Shown in pieces: positions 1 through 5,645 of a stretch of 7,179 nt of DNA. This stretch comes from DQWO01 sp964478545. Lineage in GTDB: Bacteria; Desulfobacterota; Anaeroferrophillalia; Anaeroferrophillales; Anaeroferrophillaceae. Below the pieces are notes generated by a model that ran no database searches, was not told the DNA's origin, and saw only the letters and a list, made by a program, of their open reading frames with translations. The DNA lies in NCBI GenBank assembly GCA_964478545.1, contig CAYZIS010000061.1:1-7179 (forward strand), in the 5' to 3' direction. The translations under genes were made by a program, and so were the position numbers. Numbering within the stretch: position 1 is the first letter of the stretch; every line of letters begins with the position of its first letter.

Positions 1-201
1 TGGATACCGAACAACTAGAAATTTAATAGCTATGATCTACCTCATTGGTGGAAACCTCAACTTTGGTTTACCCACTTGAAATAGCGAGGAGCCTTTTTTC
101 TCAAATCGAGGTATGTGAAAAAAAATTGCCGCAGGCATATGATTGATATTCTGAGGATAATTTTTTGAGCATAACGAAGAGTTGGGGGAAAAGGACATTT
201 T

Positions 202-225
202 CGGACAGCCTCCTAGTACTGTCCG
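202..225. repeat. 7-bp perfect inverted repeat (cggacag / ctgtccg)
   Basis: The arms cggacag (202-208) and ctgtccg (219-225) are exact reverse complements separated by 10 nt. They lie at the junction between the AT-rich left part and the GC-richer right part of the leader region. Read on the plus strand the hairpin is followed by gttagattttt, so a weak terminator for an upstream gene outside the window is possible. Alternatively these are facing ends of two mobile-element remnants, as many insertion sequences end in short boxes of this kind. The sequence alone does not decide. Confidence 0.4.
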
Positions 226-262
226 GTTAGATTTTTGCAACTGTTAACGGTTGCTGATTTCA

Positions 263-360
263 GCGCTTTTTGGCGCTCGATTGCCTGCATTTCCAACGGT
301 TCATGGCGCTAAAATTGCCAAACTCGCCCTTCCAGGGCTCAAACAGGGCAATTTTTACGC
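263..360. repeat. Nested inverted-repeat element upstream of mltA
   Basis: The arms aaaattgcc (311-319) and ggcaatttt (347-355) form a perfect 9-bp stem. Inside it gccct (326-330) and agggc (334-338) form a second stem with a 3-nt loop. Outside it gcg (307-309) can pair with cgc (358-360) across a two-base internal mismatch. A further small hairpin, agcgc/gcgct, lies at about 262-276, and the box ggcgct occurs twice (271-276 and 305-310). This nested architecture in non-coding DNA resembles a REP- or MITE-like dispersed repeat or a structured RNA leader. No coding function is apparent on either strand; the minus strand reads openly in short stretches but with internal stops. Confidence 0.5.
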
Positions 361-501
361 TCTATTCGCCGGGAAAAGCAACGGGCTACCCTCACGATGT
401 CGCGCTGAAGCAGCACCAGTTAACGATATTGTAGACAACGCAAAAAACATACTGGACACTGCTGATTATCGACAGAATAATAGTGAAACTGAAGGGTCTT
501 C

Positions 502-1815
502 ATGTCTGGTTTAATAAACCGTCACCGCTGGTTATGGTTGATTGCTTTTGCCTTGCTGGTTGCTGTTATCAGTTTGGTTATGGGATGGTTTTCATGGCAG
601 AAATATCAGGCATCCAGCGATTTCTCCAGGGCGCTGACCTTGATTACCGAAAAATCACAGCCGGTTTTTGCTGATGATTTGTCCCTGGATTCCCTGAAGC
701 AGGCTTTAGATCGTAATCTGGAATTTTTGGCTGGCCGCAAGCCGGAAATGATGATTCATTTTGGTCCTGAATCATTCACTGCCAGGCAAATGTTAAAAAG
801 TCAGCAGCAATTGCGGCGGTTTATTGACAAACCGGTTTCCGCTTCAGTACTGGATCAGTATCTGCAGAGACACTTTTCCGTTTTTAAGACTGGAGCTGAT
901 TCTCAGCAGGGAAAAGTTCTGGTGACCGGTTATTATGTGCCGGTGCTGCATGGCTCCCGCCATCAAAGTCCGCGTTTCTGCTGGCCACTTTACCGGCGTC
1001 CAGACGATCTGGTTAGTGTTTCTCTGGCTGAATTCGGCTTCTGGAAACGCTGGCAGAACAGTTCCATGCTGGTTCGCTGGCTCATGCATTTTGGTGGGGT
1101 AAATGTTCTGCCAACCCGGGTTTTTGGTCGTTTAACGACAGATCGTAAAGTTATTTCCTATTTCAGCCGTGAAGAAATTGATTATAAAGAAGCCCTGGCT
1201 GGCCGGCAGCTGGAACTGGTCTGGCTGGATGATGATATCGAGCGTTTTTTTCTGCATATTCAGGGGTCTGGTCAGATAATCCTCGCTGAGGGAGGTGATA
1301 TGATGGTGGGTTATGCTGCTGCCAACGGCCAACCCTATCGCAGTATTGGCGCCTGGTTGATTCGACAAGGATATATGGAACGGAAGGTGGTGACCATGCC
1401 GTCAATCAGGAAATTTATTCAGGACCACCCGGAAAAGGCTGCCGATATTTTTACTGCCAATCCCAGCTATGTTTTTTTCCGGCAACTGCCGAACCAGGAG
1501 CCTTTGGGTTGCTGGCAGATTCCCCTGACTGCCGGGCGCAGTATTGCTACCGATAAATCCCTCTTTCCTGCCGGGGGACTTGCGTGGCTCTCAACTGAAA
1601 TACCGGAGTTTTCTGGGGATGGTGTGGCATCCTGGCGGCCCAGTTGCCGGCTGGTGCTAAACCAGGATACCGGTGGGGCCATCCAAGGGAGTCGGCGGGT
1701 TGATCTTTTTTGTGGTGCCGGGAAAGAGGCAGAGCAAATGGCCGGAGTGATGAACCAGCCTGGCCGCCTTTTCTTCCTGGCTCCCAGGTTGGTTGGGGAT
1801 ACTGCTGTTCGGTAG
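502..1815 (+). CDS. mltA: Membrane-anchored MltA-family lytic murein transglycosylase
   Basis: This enzyme cleaves the MurNAc-GlcNAc bond of peptidoglycan non-hydrolytically, leaving 1,6-anhydro-muropeptides, and acts in the periplasm in wall turnover and recycling. The 437-residue protein starts with a basic stretch and one hydrophobic segment (about 10-30), then a linker, then the MltA domain. Family landmarks are TGYYVPVL (142-149), LHIQGSGQI (251-259), GQPYRSIGAWLI (276-287), NPSYVFF (320-326) and the C-terminal 3D barrel with QDTGGAI (388-394) and RRVDLFCGAG (398-407). D389 and D401 are the conserved acidic residues of that barrel, one of which should be the catalytic acid. The ATG is preceded by gaaggg (491-496), 5 nt away, and leads straight into the membrane segment. 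Unlike E. coli MltA, a lipoprotein, there is no cysteine near the hydrophobic segment, so an uncleaved inner-membrane anchor is more likely than an outer-membrane lipoprotein. It is convergent with glyQ and shares no operon in the window. Confidence 0.93.
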   Translation: MSGLINRHRWLWLIAFALLVAVISLVMGWFSWQKYQASSDFSRALTLITEKSQPVFADDLSLDSLKQALDRNLEFLAGRKPEMMIHFGPESFTARQMLKSQQQLRRFIDKPVSASVLDQYLQRHFSVFKTGADSQQGKVLVTGYYVPVLHGSRHQSPRFCWPLYRRPDDLVSVSLAEFGFWKRWQNSSMLVRWLMHFGGVNVLPTRVFGRLTTDRKVISYFSREEIDYKEALAGRQLELVWLDDDIERFFLHIQGSGQIILAEGGDMMVGYAAANGQPYRSIGAWLIRQGYMERKVVTMPSIRKFIQDHPEKAADIFTANPSYVFFRQLPNQEPLGCWQIPLTAGRSIATDKSLFPAGGLAWLSTEIPEFSGDGVASWRPSCRLVLNQDTGGAIQGSRRVDLFCGAGKEAEQMAGVMNQPGRLFFLAPRLVGDTAVR

Positions 1816-1940
1816 ATACCTTGCGCCAAAATTGCTGAAAATCAGCTCGGTTAAAGGAACGTGGTGGATTCAGGAGTGGATATCCCGGCATGGCTCTCGC
1901 TCATTCTTGCTGGCCGTCCATGGCCAGCCTGTGGGGCGCG
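1816..1940. other. Spacer after mltA, no gene seen
   Basis: This short non-coding stretch runs between the mltA stop and repeat copy A. It contains a small hairpin, gctga-aaa-tcagc (1834-1846), soon after the stop, without a following T run, and a tggcc/ggcca pair (1911-1926). Neither is a convincing terminator. No start of a glyS-like frame (LLLEIGTEE-type N-terminus) is visible on the minus strand. Confidence 0.5.
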
Positions 1941-2030
1941 CTAAGGCAATGTCCCCGGGCGTCCGCCGCGAATCACCGTCCTGGTGATTCATGCGGCGCC
2001 CAAAACCGTTATGAGCCAAGCCTGGATACC
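1941..2030 (-). repeat. Folded dispersed repeat, copy A
   Basis: A strong stem-loop is built from gaatcacc (1970-1977) and ggtgattc (1983-1990) with a 5-nt loop, extended outward by cgccgc (1964-1969) pairing with gcggcg (1993-1998). Two unpaired bases (at, 1991-1992) form a one-sided bulge. The box tatgagccaag (2010-2020) flanks it. On the minus strand this reads box, then bulged stem, the same order as in copy B at the window end, so the two copies are inverted relative to each other. It lies between the 3' ends of mltA and glyQ, where it could also act as a bidirectional transcription barrier, although it lacks a clear T run. Outer limits are approximate. Confidence 0.75.
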
Positions 2031-2066
2031 CCGGTTATTCTGTTGTGGGGATGAAAATATCGAAGT

Positions 2067-2936
2067 TCAACGTTCCAGCAGCGGGAAGCCCATTTCTTCC
2101 CGTTGTTTGAGATAATTTTCTGCCGAAAGTTTGGCCAGGTTTCTGACCCTGCCGATGTAACTGGTTCGCTCTGTGACCGAAATAGCTCCCCGGGCATCAA
2201 GCATGTTAAAGGTATGGGAACATTTGAGACAGCAGTCATACAGGGGCAGCACCATATTTTTTTCTGCCAGTCGCTGACCTTCGGCCTCGAACATGTCGAA
2301 AAGCTTTTGCAGCATCTCAACGTTGGCTTCTTCAAAATTGTAGCGGGACCATTCCACCTCGCTCTGGTGGTGTATCTGCCCATATTTTACCTTGTCATTC
2401 CACTGCAGGTCAAAAACGTTGTCAACCCCCTGCAGGTACATGGAAATGCGTTCCAACCCATAGGTTATCTCACCGGAAATAGGCTTTAAATCAAAGCCTC
2501 CTACCTGCTGGAAATAGGTGAACTGGGTAATTTCCATCCCATCCAGCCAGACCTCCCATCCAAGCCCCCAGGCTCCTAAAGTTGGGGATTCCCAGTCATC
2601 TTCAACGAAACGGATATCATGGGCCAGGGGATCAATCCCCAAAACTTTCAAACTGTCCAGGTAGAGTTCCTGAATATCAATGGGCGAGGGTTTCAGGATA
2701 ACCTGGTATTGGTAGTAATGCTGGAGGCGGTTGGGATTTTTACCATAGCGGCCATCTGTCGGTCGGCGTGATGGTTCCACATAGGCGACATTGAACGGTT
2801 CAGGTCCCAGGGAACGAAGAAATGTTGCCGGATTAAAGGTCCCGGCACCCACTTCCAAATCGTAGGGTTGTTGAATAATACATCCTTTCGCGGCCCAGTA
2901 TCTTTCCAGATTAAGAATGACGTCTTGAAAGTTCAT
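2067..2936 (-). CDS. glyQ: Glycyl-tRNA synthetase alpha subunit
   Basis: This is the catalytic (class II, aminoacylation core) subunit of the bacterial alpha2-beta2 glycyl-tRNA synthetase, which charges tRNA-Gly with glycine in the cytoplasm. The 289-residue product matches the family from end to end: WAAKGCIIQQPYDLEVGAGT near the N-terminus, GPEP..AYV.PSRRPTDGRYG.NPNRLQHYYQ (class II motif 2 region), DIRFVEDDWE, TLGAWGLGWEVWLDGMEITQFTYFQQ, and EITYGLERISMYLQGV (motif 3 region with its ATP-binding arginine). The helical C-terminal part contains HTFNMLDARGAISVTER. The length is slightly shorter than E. coli GlyQ (303) because the N-terminus is shorter. The ATG at 2936 has a good site, aaggga (complement of 2945-2950), 8 nt upstream. 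The beta subunit gene glyS, normally directly downstream and required for tRNA recognition, is absent here and must lie elsewhere if this enzyme is active. Confidence 0.98.
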   Translation of the reverse strand: MNFQDVILNLERYWAAKGCIIQQPYDLEVGAGTFNPATFLRSLGPEPFNVAYVEPSRRPTDGRYGKNPNRLQHYYQYQVILKPSPIDIQELYLDSLKVLGIDPLAHDIRFVEDDWESPTLGAWGLGWEVWLDGMEITQFTYFQQVGGFDLKPISGEITYGLERISMYLQGVDNVFDLQWNDKVKYGQIHHQSEVEWSRYNFEEANVEMLQKLFDMFEAEGQRLAEKNMVLPLYDCCLKCSHTFNMLDARGAISVTERTSYIGRVRNLAKLSAENYLKQREEMGFPLLER

Positions 2937-2995
2937 GGTGGATTTCCCTTTTTCATTAAATAATCATATGTGGTTGAATCGCTTTGGTTTTGGTA

Positions 2996-3024
2996 AATAT
3001 TTGACTAACTCTAAAAATAGCCAA
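2996..3024 (-). promoter_or_regulatory. Possible sigma-70-like promoter for glyQ
   Basis: On the minus strand TTGGCT (complement of 3019-3024) is followed after 17 nt by AATATT (complement of 2996-3001), each matching four of six consensus positions. It lies about 60 nt before the glyQ start in an AT-rich stretch. The match is weak and the region is AT-rich, so chance is a real alternative. An own promoter would make sense given the 227-bp gap and the large palindrome separating glyQ from recO. Confidence 0.25.
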
Positions 3025-3060
3025 CAGTGATATGCTATTTAAAAAAATGGACTTTTTTTT
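3015..3060. repeat. Two AT-rich hairpins in the recO-glyQ spacer
   Basis: aaatagc (3015-3021) and gctattt (3034-3040) are exact 7-bp inverted arms with a 12-nt loop. Read on the minus strand, the second arm runs into TTTTT, a weak terminator-like form. Immediately next to it, seven A's (3041-3047) and eight T's (3053-3060) flank a 5-nt centre. On the minus strand these features sit after the recO stop and before glyQ, so they could attenuate read-through, but both stems are weak. Confidence 0.4.
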
Positions 3061-3086
3061 GCCGCCTGGGTTGCCTGACTGTTTTT

Positions 3087-3162
3087 TCTCACGGAGGTAC
3101 AGCGCCACAGAGATGTTTCATCGAAGCGTGGTTTTTCTCTGTGTCTTTGTGATTCTGTGAGA
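3087..3162. repeat. Large imperfect palindrome directly after recO
   Basis: Two 27-nt arms (3087-3113 and 3136-3162) are reverse complements at 20 of 27 positions, with 6 perfectly paired bases (tctcac/gtgaga) at the outer end and 8 (cacagaga/tctctgtg) at the inner end, around a 22-nt loop. The content is a rhythm of CTCTGTG / CTTTGTG / TCTGTGAG on one arm and its complement on the other. I recognise this as the type of degenerate 'ctctgtg...cacagag' dispersed intergenic palindrome found in many environmental bacterial genomes; that identification is from memory. The right arm ends 1 bp before the recO stop codon on the plus-strand map, so the element begins exactly at the gene end. There is no T run to make it a classical terminator. 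Confidence 0.7.
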
Positions 3163-3163
3163 G

Positions 3164-4000
3164 TCATTTTATTTCCATTGTTAACCGAATATGTCCTGAT
3201 TTTGCTAAAGGACTCGTTGTTTTTACAAGTGTTTCCTGGCTGCCTTGTGGTAGTTTGTCAATATATTTAAGACTTTTAAATTCTTGTCCGGTATGCCAGC
3301 GCAGTAGGGTCCGGCAGAGTTTGGCGGTTTCATCCATGACCTGAGGGGTGAAGTTTAATTTTTTGCGTAAGTTGCTGTCGATCTGCAGGAATTTATTGAG
3401 GATGGCAATGGTCCCACGGCTGATGGGAAATGCCCGGGGATAGCGGTGGTGACAGCTCTGGCATATGAGTCCCCCGGCTTCCGGATCGAAAAAGAGCATG
3501 TCTTGGTTTACCTTTTTGCGGCAGCTCAGACAATAATCTAAAAGGGGAGCAAAGCCGAGCAGGGCAATGATCTGTAGCTCAAATAAGCGAATTTGGCAGG
3601 CAAAGTTTTTGCTGGCCGGTATGGTCAAAAACCCGAACAATTCAGTCAGTAGGGAAAATATTTGCCGGTTGGCCTGACACTCCGGGCAGCAGCGGCTGAT
3701 GATTTCAAGAAAATAACAACCAGAAAAAAAGGCTTTCGGCTGGTATTGAATTTCCCTAAATGAATCCAAGAGTTCACATTCATCAATCCGGGGCAGGGAT
3801 ATTCCCGGCTTGGCAAAGCCGGTGAACCGAACCAGGGAAAACAGTTCCAAACGCCCGGAAAACCTCTTTCGGCTTCGTTTTGCTCCCTTGCCGATGCCGG
3901 TCATTTTTCCCCGGTTCAAGGTGTAGAAGGTGATCAGCAGATCACTTTCACCATAGGGAATTTTGTTGATAATCAGGCCTTGATCGGTAATTATGGGCAT
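3164..4000 (-). CDS. recO: DNA repair protein RecO
   Basis: RecO works with RecF/RecR in loading RecA onto SSB-coated single-stranded DNA during gap repair, and it also anneals strands. The 278-residue protein has an N-terminal OB-fold (about 1-75) starting with the typical GLIINKIPYGESDLLITFYT and the basic G.GKGAKRSRKRF segment (36-47) expected to bind DNA. A helical domain follows, and then a four-cysteine zinc site, C157-x2-C160 and C180-x2-C183 (DYCLSC...GLICQSC). Length is slightly above the usual 240-260. The ATG places the OB-fold at its normal distance from the N-terminus; the only purine-rich site (aggcgg, complement of 4015-4020) is 14 nt away, so initiation may depend on coupling with mgtE, which ends 26 bp upstream. 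The two are probably one transcript. Confidence 0.93.
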   Translation of the reverse strand: MPIITDQGLIINKIPYGESDLLITFYTLNRGKMTGIGKGAKRSRKRFSGRLELFSLVRFTGFAKPGISLPRIDECELLDSFREIQYQPKAFFSGCYFLEIISRCCPECQANRQIFSLLTELFGFLTIPASKNFACQIRLFELQIIALLGFAPLLDYCLSCRKKVNQDMLFFDPEAGGLICQSCHHRYPRAFPISRGTIAILNKFLQIDSNLRKKLNFTPQVMDETAKLCRTLLRWHTGQEFKSLKYIDKLPQGSQETLVKTTSPLAKSGHIRLTMEIK

Positions 4001-4026
4001 GGAAAGTGAGAAAACCGCCTTGCTGG

Positions 4027-5367
4027 TTAAAAAAGATATTTTAAAAATATGGTCGCCGTTCCCATATAGACCAGAATGCCGATAATGTCATTGCTGGTGG
4101 TGACAAAGGGTCCCGAGGCAATAGCCGGATCAATTTTTAAACGTTGAAAAACCGTGGGAACTAGGACTCCCATGGTGGCGGCGATCGTCATGGCTGCAGA
4201 CATGGCAATGGCGACCACCAGCCCGATAATGACTTGGTGGTGCCAGGCTAGGGCAATGAGGCCTACCACCAGGCCGCAAATTAATCCCATGGTAATTCCT
4301 ATCTTGGCTTCCCTCCAGATGCTGCGCCGTATATTTTCAAGGGTTATGTGCCCGGTAGCCAGGCCCCGAACGGTGATGGATGATGACTGGGTGCCGACAT
4401 TTCCCCCCATCCCGGTGATGACCGGAATAAAGGTTATCAGGGCCAGAACCTGGTGCAGGGTTGCTTTGAACAGCCACATCAGGTAGCCGGTGGCAATGCC
4501 GCCCAGCAGGTTGGTTAACAGCCAGGGGAGCCGGATTTTGGCGATTATCCAGATATTGTCGGCATAAACCATTTCGGTGATATCGGTCCCCGCCATGCGG
4601 AAGATATCCTCAGTGGCCTCTTCACGGATAACGTCAATAACATCGTCAACGGTGACAATCCCCACCAATTTATTTTCGTCATCAACAACCGGGATGGCGA
4701 GAATGTTATATTTTTCCACCAGTTGGGCGACGATTTCCTGGTCGGTATTAATGGTTGCTTTGACCATGTTGGTATTCATGATTTGCCGCAGCTTGACTTC
4801 CGGTTGGGACAGGATCAGTTTGCGCAGGGAAACAATTCCGACCAGGCATCCCCGCTGATCTACCACATAAATATAGAAAACCGTCTCTGCCTCATCTCCG
4901 CGTTTGCGTATTGCTTCTACGGCTTCGGTAGTGTTGCAATCTTCCGCCAGAGCGAAAAATTCGGTGGTCATGATACCGCCAGCAGTGTCATCATCGTAGC
5001 TGAGCAGCGTTTCAATCTCCTGGGATTCCTCGATACCAAGTTTTTCCAGCAGTTTATGGGAAATTTCTTCCGGTAGATGGGCCAGAAGATCAGCCTTGTC
5101 ATCATCAGACATGGCTTTTAAAATTCGGATGGATTGTAGTTCCGGCAGGCGGATAATAATCTCAGAGGCAAGAGAAATATCCAGTTCACTGAGGGTCTCA
5201 GCTGCTTTCTCAGTATCAGTAATCCTGGAAAAGAGGAGATGCTGTTCCTCTTCACTGAGAAATCGCATCAGGTGGGCGATGTCAGCCGGATAAAATTTGG
5301 CGATAATCTTGTTGACATTATGCCAGGCTTCCCGGTGTAAAAGCTTCCGGATTGTCTCGACCATCAT
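4027..5367 (-). CDS. mgtE: MgtE-family magnesium transporter
   Basis: This is an inner-membrane, Mg2+-gated Mg2+ channel. From the ATG at 5367 the protein has 446 residues, normal for MgtE. Order: N-terminal helical domain (about 1-130, with PADIAHLMRFLSEEE and LPEEISHKLLEKL), TAGGIMTTEF linking to two CBS domains (about 135-190 and 196-250, the second with IPVVDDENKLVGIVTVDDVIDVI), a plug helix, then five membrane helices (about 281-446). The pore signature GMGGNVGTQSSS is at 319-330, and SGPFVTTSND near 418-427 supplies the conserved acidic pore residue (D427). The cytosolic domains sense Mg2+ and close the pore when it is plentiful. The start is uncertain: ATG at 5367 and 5364 fit the family, but an in-frame GTG at 5394 has a better site (aggga, complement of 5406-5410) about 10 nt away, giving 455 residues. 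A longer frame from a TTG at 5475 adds unlikely sequence. Followed by recO after 26 bp. Confidence 0.95.
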   Translation of the reverse strand: MMVETIRKLLHREAWHNVNKIIAKFYPADIAHLMRFLSEEEQHLLFSRITDTEKAAETLSELDISLASEIIIRLPELQSIRILKAMSDDDKADLLAHLPEEISHKLLEKLGIEESQEIETLLSYDDDTAGGIMTTEFFALAEDCNTTEAVEAIRKRGDEAETVFYIYVVDQRGCLVGIVSLRKLILSQPEVKLRQIMNTNMVKATINTDQEIVAQLVEKYNILAIPVVDDENKLVGIVTVDDVIDVIREEATEDIFRMAGTDITEMVYADNIWIIAKIRLPWLLTNLLGGIATGYLMWLFKATLHQVLALITFIPVITGMGGNVGTQSSSITVRGLATGHITLENIRRSIWREAKIGITMGLICGLVVGLIALAWHHQVIIGLVVAIAMSAAMTIAATMGVLVPTVFQRLKIDPAIASGPFVTTSNDIIGILVYMGTATIFLKYLF

Positions 5368-5394
5368 GCTGTGTCTATTTTTGCTTTGGACCAC

Positions 5395-5645
5395 CGGTGA
5401 TAATCTCCCTAGACGGGTAATGAAGAATGGCGATAATGGGCGCCAATGTATAGCAGAAAGATGGTTGGAAAACAAGGAAAAGTAAGGGGATAAGAGCGAT
5501 GTGGGCAGGCTGAAAAATGGGTTTCGACCGGTATTTTTTTAGTGGCGGAATATTTGCAGATGGAAAAAGGTGTTGACTGCCGGACAAAAAGGTGTCTTTT
5601 CTAGGTTCCTTTTTGTTTTGAGGGTCCAACCTTTGGGGGCTTGAC
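5395..5645. promoter_or_regulatory. Divergent mgtE/bioA intergenic region
   Basis: About 250 bases between the outward-reading mgtE and bioA genes must hold both promoters if each is transcribed separately. A possible bioA -35 box is ttgact (5573-5578), but the sequence 17 nt downstream (cttttc) is a poor -10, so I do not assign a promoter. I see no BirA-type operator (TTGTAAACC/GGTTTACAA halves) and no known Mg2+ riboswitch form. The notable item is the inverted repeat at 5584-5616, listed separately. Confidence 0.4.
5584..5616 (+). promoter_or_regulatory. 9-bp perfect inverted repeat in the bioA leader
   Basis: acaaaaagg (5584-5592) and cctttttgt (5608-5616) are exact reverse complements separated by 15 nt, ending 29 nt before the bioA ATG. 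The second arm continues into tttg, so as RNA it resembles a weak, AT-rich hairpin; as DNA it has the two-half-site spacing of an operator. It does not match the BirA or BioR consensus that I know. A role in bioA control is an inference from position only. Confidence 0.4.

Larger units (their letters stand above)
1..501. other. Gene-poor leader region upstream of mltA with repeat-like structure
   Basis: I see no credible gene in these 500 bases. Two short open frames exist (minus strand 37-240 and plus strand from a TTG at 251), but their translations show no domain, no periodic hydrophobic pattern and no good ribosome binding site, and the second runs into the mltA start in another frame. 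The first half is AT-rich with A and T runs (8 A's at 118-125, 6 T's at 161-166). The second half (about 245-420) is more GC-rich and contains nested inverted repeats, listed separately. The change of composition near 200-250 and the inverted repeat at that junction suggest that remnants of one or two dispersed or mobile elements meet here. No transposase fragment is recognisable, so this remains an inference. No convincing sigma-70 promoter for mltA was found. Confidence 0.5.

Noticed and set aside
37..240. Minus-strand open frame of 67 codons in the leader region
   Set aside because: No domain-like pattern and no ribosome site; it spans A/T runs and an inverted repeat, so it is more likely repeat DNA than a gene.
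429..453. Promoter for mltA (ttgtag ... catact)
   Set aside because: Spacing of 13 nt is too short for a sigma-70 promoter and no better pair is nearby.
251..514. Plus-strand open frame of 87 codons from a TTG upstream of mltA
   Set aside because: Translates the nested hairpin element, lacks a ribosome site, and overlaps the mltA start in a different frame.
2009..2383. Second minus-strand frame overlapping the 3' half of glyQ
   Set aside because: Shadow frame: glyQ covers the same DNA with end-to-end family conservation; the overlapping product is Cys/Arg/Trp-rich without motifs.
5395..5645. BirA operator or Mg2+ riboswitch in the divergent region
   Set aside because: Half-site sequences do not match the BirA consensus and no conserved riboswitch core is visible.
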